A stretch of DNA of 57,335 nt from JAZKBN01 sp040388605 (GTDB lineage Bacteria > Bacteroidota > Bacteroidia > Cytophagales > Flexibacteraceae): the NCBI GenBank assembly GCA_040388605.1, contig JAZKBN010000023.1, positions 1 through 57,335 on the forward strand, written 5' to 3'. Of this stretch, positions 47,956 through 56,522 are shown piece after piece. The position numbers and the translations under genes were made by a program. Under the pieces are notes generated by a model. It searched no databases. It was not told the origin of the DNA and worked only from the letters and a program-made list of their open reading frames with translations. Numbering within the stretch: the first letter of the stretch is position 1; every line of letters begins with the position of its first letter.

Positions 47956-48114
47956 ATGAAAAGAACGTTCCAGCCCAGCCAACGTAAGAGAAGAAACAAA
48001 CACGGATTCCGCGAGCGTATGTCTACCGCTAACGGCCGTCGTGTAATTACTGCTCGCCGCGCCAAAGGCCGCCACAAACTTACCGTTTCCGACGAAAAGC
48101 GCCACAAAGGTTAA
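47956..48114 (+). CDS. rpmH: 50S ribosomal protein L34
   Basis: The 52-residue, very basic product starts MKRTFQPSQRKRRNKHGFR and contains RMSTANGRRVITARRAKGR, the L34 signature, followed by a short Bacteroidota-style tail ending KRHKG. L34 is a component of the large ribosomal subunit. rnpA follows downstream, as in most bacteria, but here a strong terminator separates the two genes. The gene is below common ORF length cut-offs. Confidence 0.98.
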   Translation: MKRTFQPSQRKRRNKHGFRERMSTANGRRVITARRAKGRHKLTVSDEKRHKG

Positions 48115-48191
48115 TAAACCTTCGTATTTGCCTGTTTTAAGGACAAATGCGCCCGCTTAGCATATACCTGCACTCTATTCCGGGGTGTATT

Positions 48192-48238
48192 GGGTTAACC
48201 CTTATTTGCATAATTGCATAAAGGTTAACCCCTTTTTT
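48192..48238 (+). terminator. Terminator of rpmH
   Basis: An 11-bp stem with one bulge (48192-48203 with 48221-48231) is followed by CTTTTTT. It lies 77 nt after the rpmH stop. Confidence 0.85.
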
Positions 48239-48264
48239 ATTTGCGGAACCTGCATTGCAGCCTC

Positions 48265-48292
48265 GTTTTAACAGATACAAACCTGTTAAAAC
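48265..48292. promoter_or_regulatory. 10-bp hairpin between rpmH and rnpA
   Basis: GTTTTAACAG (48265-48274) pairs exactly with 48283-48292 around an 8-nt loop. No T run follows. It may be a processing or regulatory hairpin in the rnpA leader. Confidence 0.45.
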
Positions 48293-48436
48293 AACTTCAA
48301 TATACCTGCACGTTTAAAAACCTGCAATGCCGAAGCAGGCAATTATGAAGAACCGGGCCCATAACTGCTGCAAAAATCGAACGGCCTGTTCCGCCTTTTT
48401 CACAAAACAGCAAAAATAAATTTCAAGGCCCTGAAT

Positions 48437-49057
48437 ATGTCCCGATTGCCTGATTCAGACATGCAAAAAGACCCTGAAAAAAAAACAGGCAATGAACCGG
48501 CAAGTTTTGCAGGCAATGCCGAATTTGAGAAAAACGGGCCGGAAAATAAGGTACAGGTTTCAGCAGAGCCAAGTAATGCGCCTGCGCCGATAGCAGCCAA
48601 AAGCAAACACCCAAACCGTTTTCCGAAAAGCGAAAGGCTTTGCAGTGAGCGCAGCATCAAAGAGATTTTCGCGAAAGGGAAATCTTTAAGCAGGTTCCCC
48701 TTCAGGGTGCTGCTTACGGCAGAGCCATTGGCCGAAGCATACCAATCGCCGGGCAAAAAGAGCGAGGCGGTGCAGGTATTAATATCGGTACCGAAAAGGA
48801 ATATTAAGAAGGCCGTGCAGCGCAACCAAATAAAACGCCGCATCAGGGAGGCCTGGAGGCTTAACAGGTCCGTTTTGTTCAGGCACCTGCCGGGGCAGGA
48901 AAACAGCGCAGAGCCGGGCAATTCCGGTGATTTGAAAATTAATATCGCGCTTGTTTATACCGGGCGAGAAGTTTTTCCTTATGCATTCATAGAAAAGAAT
49001 TTAATTTTGGCTTTGGCAAAGGCACAAACCCTGCTGCCCGGCAAAAACCTGCCATAA
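48437..49057 (+). CDS. rnpA: Ribonuclease P protein component, N-terminally extended
   Basis: RnpA binds the RNase P RNA and helps mature tRNA 5' ends. The conserved core starts at about residue 61 with RFPKSERLCSERSIKEIF and contains the RNR motif as KAVQRNQIKRRIREAWR, then a C-terminal strand-helix ending FIEKNLILALAKA. Residues 1-60 are an unusual polar, Pro/Ala/Glu-rich extension; typical RnpA is about 120-140 aa. No in-frame ATG, GTG or TTG was seen between residue 9 and the core, so the extension appears real. Confidence 0.92.
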   Translation: MSRLPDSDMQKDPEKKTGNEPASFAGNAEFEKNGPENKVQVSAEPSNAPAPIAAKSKHPNRFPKSERLCSERSIKEIFAKGKSLSRFPFRVLLTAEPLAEAYQSPGKKSEAVQVLISVPKRNIKKAVQRNQIKRRIREAWRLNRSVLFRHLPGQENSAEPGNSGDLKINIALVYTGREVFPYAFIEKNLILALAKAQTLLPGKNLP

Positions 49058-49374
49058 TTATTACACCTGTTTATACATACCGGGCCAATTAATTTTACAG
49101 GGCAGAATAATTAAACTTATATATACGTTAAACCGATAAGCAATAAGCAGATCATATTGAAAAGCTGAAACTGCCAAAACAGAGCAGGTTCAGGCTATAC
49201 AGACAATTACAGCCCGGCTTCAATGCCCGCATGCTTACAAAACATGCGCGGCCTGTTCCGAAGACCGGGTAAAGAAAAACAAAGTATCGGCTGTGCCTTT
49301 GAAAAGGTACGGTAATTGAGCTTAGAGAAAAAAAACAGACATTTACCTAACAAATCAGTTCCCAAGCCCCTTAG
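49058..49374. other. 317-nt intergenic region, no feature seen
   Basis: It lies between rnpA and the TPR gene. It is AT-rich on the left. I see no exact -7 box, terminator or gene. Confidence 0.5.
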
Positions 49375-51048
49375 ATGTTTAAGAAGAAGTTTAGTGTCCC
49401 CGTTTTGGTATCGGCAGCCATGCTGCTCAGCGTACCGGCAGCATTTGCACAAGGCAATGCCACAGCCCAAAAATACCTGGACGTGGAACAATTCGGTAAA
49501 GCCGGAGCAGAATACAAACGTGCCGTTACCTCAGACCCATCGGCCAAAAACCAATACGGGCTCGGGTATTATTACCTGCGCATTAACCAACCCGATTCGG
49601 CCAAAACCGCTTTTGAGCAGGGCCTGAAAAAAGACCCGAATTACGCCCTTAATACTGTTGGCCTTGGCGCTGTACAGGTTTTGAAGAGCAATAAAGTTGC
49701 TGCAAAAGCCGAATTCGATAAGGCATTGGCCGCGAGCAAAAGCAAAAATGCCGAGGTTGCCTACGCCATTGGCGAAGCCTGGACCATTTACACCACCAAG
49801 GATGCCCCTGAAGCTGTTAAAAACCTTGAGCTGGCCACCCGTCTCGACCCTAAAAACCCGGAGTATTTCCTGACCCTGGGAGATGCCTACCTCATTATGA
49901 ACGATGGCAGCAAGGCCAGCGAAAACTATGAGCTGAAAGCATTACCCCTCAATAAGAACCTGGCCAAAACCTATATCAGGCAGGGCAAGCTTATGGAGCG
50001 CGCCCGCAACTACCAGGAAGCCGCACGCAAATACCAGGAAGGCTTAAGCAAAGACAGCGGCTATTACCCCGGCTATCGTGAGCTGGGTGAGCTTTACCTG
50101 TTGGCGGGCAAAAATGCCCTTGCGCTGCAAAACTACGAGCGCTACATACGCAGCAGCGACAAGAACCCGACATCTATGTTCATGTATGCCGAGTTCCTGT
50201 TGCGTAATAAGAAATATCCTGAAGCGCTGGCCGTACTCAAAGACCTTGAGGCCGGAAACAAAAATCCGCAGATATACAGGGGCTTTGCTTATGCGCAGTT
50301 TGAAACCGGTGATTACGCCGCAGGTCTCGCCAGCATGGAAAAGCTGTTCGCCACCTTCGATACCACGAGCCTGAGCGCCAAAGAAAAAGCCCGCGACCAG
50401 GCTTATTACGGAAAGCTGCTTATGAAATCAGGTAAAGATGTGCCGGGCGGTATTGCCCGTCTGCGCCGTGCTGCGCTCATAGATACTAACGAAGCCGTAA
50501 CCATACATAAAGACCTCGCCAAGGCCATGATGGAGGCTAAAGATTACAAGACCGCTGCCGAAGAATACGAGGCCATAGCCAACAGCAGCAAAGGCACCGT
50601 GTTCGACCGCTACCAGCAGGGTACCTCTTTGTTCTACGCCAAAGACTATGCTAAAGCCGATACCGTAATTGGCACTGCCATTAAAGACCTGCCTGACCCG
50701 GCAACAGCCATTTACCTGAAAGGCCAGATAGCCACCAAGCTTGACCCCGAAGACAGAACCGGAAAAGCCAAAGCATGGTACGAACGTTATGTGCAAACCG
50801 TAACCAATTCAGGCAAGCCCGAAGATATTGAAAAGAACAAAACCAAGCTGGTTGGCGCTTACCTCTATATGGGTTATTACTACCTGAAGCTGAAAGACAA
50901 AAAATCGGCTGACGATATGTATAACAAGGCGCTCGCGCTTGATCCGGCCAACGCCACAGCCAAGCAGGGACTCACCATAGACCCTAATGCAAAGCCTGCA
51001 CCCGCAGCAAAACCTGCGGCAGCGCCGGCTAAGAAGAGCGGGAAATAA
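49375..51048 (+). CDS. Secreted tetratricopeptide repeat protein
   Basis: The 557-residue product has a signal peptide ending AAFAQG and then about ten TPR-type helix pairs along its length, for example around YGLGYYYLRINQPDSAKTAF and YLYMGYYYLKLKDKKSADDM. The C-terminus is a Pro/Ala/Lys tail. It probably scaffolds protein interactions in the periplasm or outer membrane. It has its own terminator and no operon partner, so its partners are unknown. Confidence 0.88.
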   Translation: MFKKKFSVPVLVSAAMLLSVPAAFAQGNATAQKYLDVEQFGKAGAEYKRAVTSDPSAKNQYGLGYYYLRINQPDSAKTAFEQGLKKDPNYALNTVGLGAVQVLKSNKVAAKAEFDKALAASKSKNAEVAYAIGEAWTIYTTKDAPEAVKNLELATRLDPKNPEYFLTLGDAYLIMNDGSKASENYELKALPLNKNLAKTYIRQGKLMERARNYQEAARKYQEGLSKDSGYYPGYRELGELYLLAGKNALALQNYERYIRSSDKNPTSMFMYAEFLLRNKKYPEALAVLKDLEAGNKNPQIYRGFAYAQFETGDYAAGLASMEKLFATFDTTSLSAKEKARDQAYYGKLLMKSGKDVPGGIARLRRAALIDTNEAVTIHKDLAKAMMEAKDYKTAAEEYEAIANSSKGTVFDRYQQGTSLFYAKDYAKADTVIGTAIKDLPDPATAIYLKGQIATKLDPEDRTGKAKAWYERYVQTVTNSGKPEDIEKNKTKLVGAYLYMGYYYLKLKDKKSADDMYNKALALDPANATAKQGLTIDPNAKPAPAAKPAAAPAKKSGK

Positions 51049-51074
51049 GCATAGATTTAAATCAGTTATTCTGG

Positions 51075-51106
51075 AGGCAGCGGGCGGGAGTTCGCTGCCT
51101 TTTTTG
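51075..51106 (+). terminator. Terminator of the TPR gene
   Basis: An 8-bp perfect stem (51075-51082 with 51093-51100) and 10-nt loop runs into a T6 tract. Confidence 0.88.
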
Positions 51107-51255
51107 GTGGAATAACAATGATAAGCACTGACTTACCGGATAAGTGGTGGCATTCTCAGGCTGATTTGTGTAAATCACGACATTATAATTCAGCTTGTAA
51201 CAGTTGAAATTGAAGCAATGGGCTGAATTACTAAGGCTTATTTTTAAATTCTTTA

Positions 51256-51286
51256 TTGCGATTTTGCAGCAACCAATGTATATTTA
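51256..51286 (+). promoter_or_regulatory. Candidate promoter of the toxin-antitoxin pair
   Basis: TTG at 51256-51258 and TATATTTA at 51279-51286 (one mismatch to the -7 consensus) are 20 nt apart and 26 nt upstream of the antitoxin ATG. Confidence 0.45.
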
Positions 51287-51311
51287 CAAATACTGAAACA
51301 GCTAAAAGGCA

Positions 51312-51551
51312 ATGATTAAGAAAACGCAATTTATTTTTGATGCCTCGGGCAAAAAAACAGGCGTAATGATGCCAATTAAAACCTACAACAAAATACTCGA
51401 CAGGATAGAAGACCTGGAGGACTTGTTAGCCATTGCGGAATACCAATTGAACCCCTCGGATACCGTTTCGGCAAATGAAGTACATGCAAAACTTGATGCA
51501 AGGCTTGAGAAAGAAGCGGCTGAAAAATCTAAAACATACGAAGCAGCATAA
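51312..51551 (+). CDS. Type II antitoxin (Phd/RelB-like)
   Basis: The 79-residue product has an N-terminal beta-start QFIFDASGKKTGVMMPIKTYNKIL, typical of Phd/YefM-like DNA-binding antitoxins, followed by an acidic helical half likely to wrap the toxin. The last base of its TAA stop is the first base of the toxin ATG, so they are tightly coupled. Antitoxin-toxin complexes usually repress their own promoter; here this is inferred. Confidence 0.82.
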   Translation: MIKKTQFIFDASGKKTGVMMPIKTYNKILDRIEDLEDLLAIAEYQLNPSDTVSANEVHAKLDARLEKEAAEKSKTYEAA

Positions 51552-51799
51552 TGGAAATTCAATATGCCCGAAAGGCTGAGAAATTTTTAGATACGCTTCA
51601 CGATCCTTTGGCCTCACGTATAAAACGGGCCATTTTGAATTTGGCATTAAACCCTCGGCCGGCCGGTTATATTAAGCTTTCAGGTGATTTGAATTATAGA
51701 ATAAGGGTTGGTGATTACAGAATTGTTTACCAGGTTCAAGACAAGGCTTTGCTGGTTTTAATTGTGAATATCGGGCATCGAAGTGTCGTTTATGATTAA
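51551..51799 (+). CDS. RelE/ParE-family toxin
   Basis: The 82-residue product fits the RelE/StbE fold: EIQYARKAEKFLDTL, then KLSGDLNYRIRVGDYRIVYQV and the terminal IGHRSVVYD. RelE toxins cut mRNA in the ribosomal A site; ParE relatives poison gyrase. The RIRVGDYRIVYQV and GHRxxVY pattern favours the RelE branch. It follows the antitoxin with a 1-nt overlap. Confidence 0.9.
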   Translation: MEIQYARKAEKFLDTLHDPLASRIKRAILNLALNPRPAGYIKLSGDLNYRIRVGDYRIVYQVQDKALLVLIVNIGHRSVVYD

Positions 51800-51910
51800 T
51801 CATAGGACTTCCGAATGTAACTTCGCTGCTTTGCTGCATTTTGGCAGCCTGCTTTTTCTTTTCATTTTGGCCCCCTTCCCTACCCAAAAAATGCCGAAAT
51901 TTGCAGCCCG

Positions 51911-53896
51911 ATGCAAGCAGAAACCAGACGATTATTAATACAGGGGGTTTTCCTGCTGGTGGCAGTGGTATTTCTCCTTCGCCTGTTCTTTCTCCAGATA
52001 CTGGACGACACTTACAAGCAGGCAGCCAATAACAACGCCCTCCAAAAAGTTACCGAATACCCTTACCGAGGCGTTATTTACGACCGAAACGGTAAGATTC
52101 TCGTTTTTAACGTACCCGTGTACGACATGATGGTAATACCCCGCGAGGTAAAAAAAGGCATGGATACCCTTGCCTTCTGCAGCCTCATGAATATTACCAA
52201 GGAAGACTTTATAACCAAAATGAAGGCTGCCCGCTTTTACAGCCGGGTAAAGCCCAGCCCCTTTATAAAGCAGCTCAGCGGCGCCGATTTTGCCCGTGTG
52301 CAGGACCAGTTTATTGATTACCCCGGTTTCAGCTTTGTGCCGCGTACCGTGCGCAATTACCCGCATAAGTGCATGGCCAACGCTCTCGGCTATATTGGCG
52401 AGATAAACCAGGACAGGCTTGATAAGCAGGGCAAAGGCTATTACAAAACCGGGGACTATATAGGCATAAGCGGGCTGGAAGCCAAATACGAGGAAGCTCT
52501 TCGCGGCCGCAGGGGTGTGCAGCACGTTTTGGTAGATGTGCACGGCATTCGCAAAGGCTCTTTCAAAAACGGGATATATGATACTACAGCCGTGCGCGGC
52601 GAGAACCTGCACAGCAGCATGGACCTCGCCCTGCAGGAATACGGCGAAAGCCTGATGGTAAACAAAGCCGGCAGCATAGTAGCCATAGAACCGAGCACCG
52701 GTGAAATACTGGCCTTTGTATCGGCGCCGAATTATGACCCAAACCTGCTTACGGGCCGGGAATTCAGCAAGAATTATACAGCGCTTTATAACGATCCGAA
52801 TAAGCCCCTTTTTAACCGTGCGCTTATGGCAATGTACAGGCCGGGATCTACCTTCAAGGCCATACAGGCGGTATCGGGTTTACAACTGGGCATGCTCGAC
52901 AGGAACACAACTTATGGCTGCGTTCAGAACCTTGTGCATTGCCACCCGCATCCGCAACCATGCAATTTGCCGCAAAGCATTCAGTGGAGCTGTAATCCTT
53001 ATTGGGTAAACGCATTCAGGCGGGTAATTAACCGGGGCGTGGTAAGCAATACTTTCCGTGATACACGCGTAGGTTTCGAGAAATGGCGGCCCATGGTCAT
53101 GAGCTTCGGCCTGGGCGAAAAGCTGGGGCTGGATATGCCAGGCGAGCAGCGCGGACGCATACCAAGCCTGAAGTACTATGATAAAATGTACGGTGAAGCA
53201 CGCTGGAAATACAGCAATATATACTCGATAAGCATAGGCGAGGGCGAATTGGGTATTTTGCCGGTACAGCTTGCCAATGTGGCGGCCACTTTTGCCAATC
53301 GGGGCTGGTACATTACCCCGCACTTCATTAAAAGCATAGGCGATAAAGGCACCCTGCCGGAAAAGTACAGTCAAAAGCATGTATCGGGCATTGCATCGGA
53401 GCATTTTGAAACGGTGATTGAAGGCATGGAGCAGGCCGTGGAGCACGGCACCGTTTGGAGCGCCGCCAAAATACCGGGCATAGCCATTTGCGGGAAAACA
53501 GGCACATCGGTGAACAGGAAGGGGAAAGACCACAGTATTTTTATGTGCTTTGCCCCCAAGGATAATCCCAAAATTGCCATTGCCTGCTTTGTTGAAAATG
53601 CTGGTTTCGGGGGCTTTGCCGCAGCGCCTATAGCCACGCTCATGATTGAAAAGTACCTCACCGATTCAGTGAAGCGCAAGAACCTGGAAAAGCACATGAT
53701 TAGCCGCAATTACCTGCACCCTGAATTGCAGCGTGAACCTGAACCCGAGCATACCGGGCAGGCCATACCTGCATCGGGTAAAGGTAAAGGCGCGAAGGAG
53801 CCGGAAAAAAATAAAACATCGGCAGGAACGGCAGCGCCGCCTGTAAAAGCTACAGCTATACCCGTTGTGAATAAAGTTAAAACAGTCAGCAAATGA
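51911..53896 (+). CDS. mrdA: Penicillin-binding protein 2
   Basis: PBP2 is the transpeptidase of the elongasome. The 661-residue product has an N-terminal membrane span (about residues 8-28), the dimerisation domain starting YRGVIYDRNGKIL, and the transpeptidase domain with SxxK (Ser313 in RPGSTFKA), SxN (SCN) and KTG (CGKTGTS, Lys529). A Lys/Ala/Pro-rich tail of about 60 residues follows. It overlaps rodA by 4 nt (ATGA), so the two are coupled. Confidence 0.95.
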   Translation: MQAETRRLLIQGVFLLVAVVFLLRLFFLQILDDTYKQAANNNALQKVTEYPYRGVIYDRNGKILVFNVPVYDMMVIPREVKKGMDTLAFCSLMNITKEDFITKMKAARFYSRVKPSPFIKQLSGADFARVQDQFIDYPGFSFVPRTVRNYPHKCMANALGYIGEINQDRLDKQGKGYYKTGDYIGISGLEAKYEEALRGRRGVQHVLVDVHGIRKGSFKNGIYDTTAVRGENLHSSMDLALQEYGESLMVNKAGSIVAIEPSTGEILAFVSAPNYDPNLLTGREFSKNYTALYNDPNKPLFNRALMAMYRPGSTFKAIQAVSGLQLGMLDRNTTYGCVQNLVHCHPHPQPCNLPQSIQWSCNPYWVNAFRRVINRGVVSNTFRDTRVGFEKWRPMVMSFGLGEKLGLDMPGEQRGRIPSLKYYDKMYGEARWKYSNIYSISIGEGELGILPVQLANVAATFANRGWYITPHFIKSIGDKGTLPEKYSQKHVSGIASEHFETVIEGMEQAVEHGTVWSAAKIPGIAICGKTGTSVNRKGKDHSIFMCFAPKDNPKIAIACFVENAGFGGFAAAPIATLMIEKYLTDSVKRKNLEKHMISRNYLHPELQREPEPEHTGQAIPASGKGKGAKEPEKNKTSAGTAAPPVKATAIPVVNKVKTVSK

Positions 53897-55197
53897 GCCA
53901 GAGAACGCAGCGTACAGACCAGCCGCTTCGCAACCTTGACTGGACAACGGTATTTATTTACCTCATTATGGTAACCCTCGGCTGGATGAACATCTACGCC
54001 GCCGTGCTTGATGCCCCCACCGGAACTGATGATGCCGTTCAGCAAAGCATTTTCGATTTGGGCCTGAACAGCGGCAAGCAATTGCTTTGGATTGGCACAT
54101 CCCTGTTCCTGGCGCTGATGATCATGGTGATTGACTATAAGTTCTATGAAACCTTTGCGTACGTTATCTACGGGCTTGTCATTGTATCGCTGCTCGGGGT
54201 TTTGGCTATAGGCTCGGTGGTTGCAGGGAGTAAGAGCTGGTTCGAGATAGGCAGCTTCAGGGTGCAGCCGGCTGAGTTTGCCAAGTTTGCCACCGCGCTC
54301 GCCCTTGCCCGTTATATAGGCCTGCCCACTGTTAGGCTCGACCGCAGGAACTACCAAATGGCAGTAGCCGCCATCATAGGCTTCCCAGCCCTGCTCATTA
54401 TTTTGCAGAACGATACCGGTTCGATGCTCGTGTTCAGCTGTTTTATAATAGTGCTCTTTCGTGAAGGTCTGCCCGGTGTTTACCCGGGGCTGGGCCTGAG
54501 CATGATAGCCGTGTTTGTGCTTACCCTGCTCATGCCCAAGTACTGGCTCATGGGCGGTATGGCGGTTTTGGCAGGCGTATTTATAATGCTGATACCCAAG
54601 AGGCTGAGCAATATTCTGAAAGTAGTCGGCGGCCTTGCCGTGGTTTGCAGCATAATCTTTGGGGTCGATTTTTTTGTAACCGATGTATTGCAGCCCCACC
54701 AGCAGGACCGCATTAAGGCCCTGATTGACCCCGGCGCAGATCCGCTCGGCTTTGGCTGGAATGTAACGCAAAGTAAAATAGCCATAGGCTCAGGCGGATT
54801 TATAGGCAAGGGCTGGCAGGAAGGCACCCAAACCAAGTTCGATTTTGTGCCCGAGCAAAGCACCGACTTTATTTTCTGCACCATTGGCGAAGAGCATGGC
54901 TGGCTTGGCAGCCTGATTATTATAGGGCTCTTTATATGGCTCATGTACCGGGTAATATTTATTGCCGAGCGTCAGAAAAGCAGGTTTGCAAGGGTGTACG
55001 GGTACAGCGTGGCATCGGTGTTTTTCTTTCACTTTACCATTAATATAGGAATGACCATCGGGCTCTTTCCTGTTATCGGTATTCCCCTGCCCTTCTTCAG
55101 CTATGGGGGGAGCTCATTGTGGAGCTTTACAGTTTTGCTGTTTATTTTGCTGAAGCTGGATTCGCATAGGAGTCAGTTACTAAACAGGAGGGTGTAA
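53893..55197 (+). CDS. rodA: Rod shape-determining protein RodA
   Basis: RodA is the SEDS glycosyltransferase that polymerises lipid II in complex with PBP2. The 434-residue product has about ten membrane spans. SEDS motifs include GSKSWFEIGSFRVQPAEFAKFATALALARYI, QNDTGSMLVFSCF, and GIPLPFFSYGGSSL near the end. It shares four bases with mrdA. mreBCD, often upstream of mrdA-rodA, are absent here; the toxin-antitoxin pair lies there instead. Confidence 0.95.
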   Translation: MSQRTQRTDQPLRNLDWTTVFIYLIMVTLGWMNIYAAVLDAPTGTDDAVQQSIFDLGLNSGKQLLWIGTSLFLALMIMVIDYKFYETFAYVIYGLVIVSLLGVLAIGSVVAGSKSWFEIGSFRVQPAEFAKFATALALARYIGLPTVRLDRRNYQMAVAAIIGFPALLIILQNDTGSMLVFSCFIIVLFREGLPGVYPGLGLSMIAVFVLTLLMPKYWLMGGMAVLAGVFIMLIPKRLSNILKVVGGLAVVCSIIFGVDFFVTDVLQPHQQDRIKALIDPGADPLGFGWNVTQSKIAIGSGGFIGKGWQEGTQTKFDFVPEQSTDFIFCTIGEEHGWLGSLIIIGLFIWLMYRVIFIAERQKSRFARVYGYSVASVFFFHFTINIGMTIGLFPVIGIPLPFFSYGGSSLWSFTVLLFILLKLDSHRSQLLNRRV

Positions 55198-55199
55198 GG

Positions 55200-55285
55200 G
55201 TTGCGGCGGCGCTTTTGTGTTGCGGCGGCGCTTCATGGCGGGTTTACTATACGTATTTGATGGTTTTACTGTACGTATTTGGTAG
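55200..55285. repeat. Two pairs of short direct repeats
   Basis: A 15-nt GC-rich unit occurs at 55200-55214 and 55219-55233 (identical). A 21-nt unit containing ACGTATTTG occurs at 55243-55263 and 55265-55285 with a few differences. The region starts right after the rodA stop and is probably non-coding. Confidence 0.75.
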
Positions 55286-55380
55286 CGGGCGCTCATACGC
55301 CGCGCAGGCTTTTGGCCTTCCGGTGGTTTCTAACGGGGGGAACGGGTTTGGTTGTTTTTTAGAAGGGCCTAAATTGCGCT

Positions 55381-55560
55381 ATGAAAAAGAAAAAGGAAGA
55401 CATGCCGTTTGATATTCATGAGTATTTCAGCCGTCCCGAGGTTCGCAGAGAGGAAGAAAAAGACCTTCTGAGAGCTATGAGAAGCGGGGAGAAATCACTT
55501 ACGCTTCGAGAAATTCTTGAACGAAGTAAGGAGGGAGATAAGAAAAAAGATGCGGCTTAG
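55381..55560 (+). CDS. Small hypothetical protein (59 aa)
   Basis: The frame starts at ATG 55381 and ends in TAG at 55560. The product MKKKKEDMPFDIHEYFS… is strongly charged and helical, with LLRAMRSGEKSLTLREILER near the end. This composition resembles small antitoxin-like or DNA-binding proteins, but no family is recognised. It lies between repeats and palindromes. It may be a remnant of a larger or mobile unit. Confidence 0.5.
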   Translation: MKKKKEDMPFDIHEYFSRPEVRREEEKDLLRAMRSGEKSLTLREILERSKEGDKKKDAA

Positions 55561-55684
55561 GCACCTTATACAAGGTACCAATTAATGAACTTTTTGAAGT
55601 TTGTGGCGGGAATACAAAGACTCTTAAAAAAGGCGCAAAAGGGCAGTCAAACCCTTTAAAACCTTAAAGAAGCAACTCCCTGGG

Positions 55685-55744
55685 ACTGCTTAAGCAGTGG
55701 TGTAGGCGCTACGTATATTAACCGGCTCCCGGTTAATATACGTA
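55685..55744. repeat. Adjacent perfect palindromes
   Basis: A 14-nt palindrome (55685-55698) is followed by a 16-bp perfect inverted repeat (55710-55725 with 55729-55744) around the 3-nt loop CTC. The second is one of the most stable structures in the window. No T run follows on either strand. Confidence 0.85.
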
Positions 55745-55806
55745 TCAGGGTTTTTATGAAGCGTATAATGAACTCAACTTTCAAACGCAGTATTTAAATT
55801 CATTTT

Positions 55807-56190
55807 TTAAAATTGTACTCTGTCATCCCAAATCACATTGTCAAAAACCCGCCACTTTTTATTTCGCATAACCAGCCAATACGCTTTATTGTACTTTCCT
55901 TCGCGGTAACTGAACTGCTTAACAATCACGGTGTCGTTGCTCGAATTGTTCAAAAGCCGATATAGAGTGTTATGTATTTCATACAAGCTTACGCCGTGAT
56001 AAACCTTTATAAAGAAAGTATCAGCAGGAATACCTAACTTCTTTATTAGTTGATCTTCCGATAAATATATATCAGCGCTGTCAGTATAAACAGGTAAATC
56101 TTTGCTTTGCGAAAAACTGAAATTACTTTTCAACAACATCATGCAGGTGAACAGCATTGCAAAAACTGCCTTTTCAATTTGAGCTTTCAT
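55807..56190 (-). CDS. Hypothetical secreted protein
   Basis: The 127-residue product has a signal peptide (hydrophobic AMLFTCMMLLK, cleavage near FSFSQ). The mature part contains a Ser/Asp-rich start and a beta-rich domain ending WLVMRNKKWRVFDNVIWDD. No family is recognised. It lies 14 nt downstream of the pterin dehydratase gene on the same strand, so they may be co-transcribed. Confidence 0.72.
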   Translation of the reverse strand: MKAQIEKAVFAMLFTCMMLLKSNFSFSQSKDLPVYTDSADIYLSEDQLIKKLGIPADTFFIKVYHGVSLYEIHNTLYRLLNNSSNDTVIVKQFSYREGKYNKAYWLVMRNKKWRVFDNVIWDDRVQF

Positions 56191-56204
56191 GATTAAGCTG
56201 TTGA

Positions 56205-56450
56205 TTACAACCCAAAATCCACCGCAATCTCATCAATCACCGTCGCCAGCTTGGTGTCCTTATCAGTAACGGTATTCCCGGCACTGTGCGTGGATAATGA
56301 TATTACCACCTTATTATACACATTGCTCCAATCAGGATGATGATCGGCTTTTTCGGCAGCTAGGGCTACGCGGGTCATGAAGGCAAAGGCGGTGGAAAAA
56401 TCTTTAAAGGTAAAGGTACGTTGCAGTTTTTCGGGTGTATTACGCCACAT
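56205..56450 (-). CDS. 4a-hydroxytetrahydrobiopterin dehydratase
   Basis: The enzyme regenerates the pterin cofactor after aromatic amino-acid hydroxylation. The 81-residue product has FKDFSTAFAFMTRVALAAEK, the active-site block DHHPDWSNVYNKVVISLSTH and a C-terminal helix. This short form is usual in Bacteroidota. No phenylalanine hydroxylase gene is nearby. It lies downstream of the carboxylase terminator. Confidence 0.93.
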   Translation of the reverse strand: MWRNTPEKLQRTFTFKDFSTAFAFMTRVALAAEKADHHPDWSNVYNKVVISLSTHSAGNTVTDKDTKLATVIDEIAVDFGL

Positions 56451-56479
56451 GGGGTTTATGTCTTTCGGGGAGTGTAAAT

Positions 56480-56501
56480 AAAAAGGGGCCTTTCAGCCCC
56501 T
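56480..56501 (-). terminator. Terminator after the acyl-CoA carboxylase gene
   Basis: A 6-bp GC-rich stem (56484-56489 with 56496-56501) with a 6-nt loop is followed on the minus strand by a short T run. It sits in the 72-nt gap before the pterin dehydratase start. Confidence 0.65.
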
Positions 56502-56522
56502 GTAATTTTTCTTGCTCAGGCT

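Noticed and set aside
55215..55412. 65-codon frame across the direct repeats
   Set aside because: It spans non-coding-looking repeats and overlaps the better 59-aa frame at 55381.
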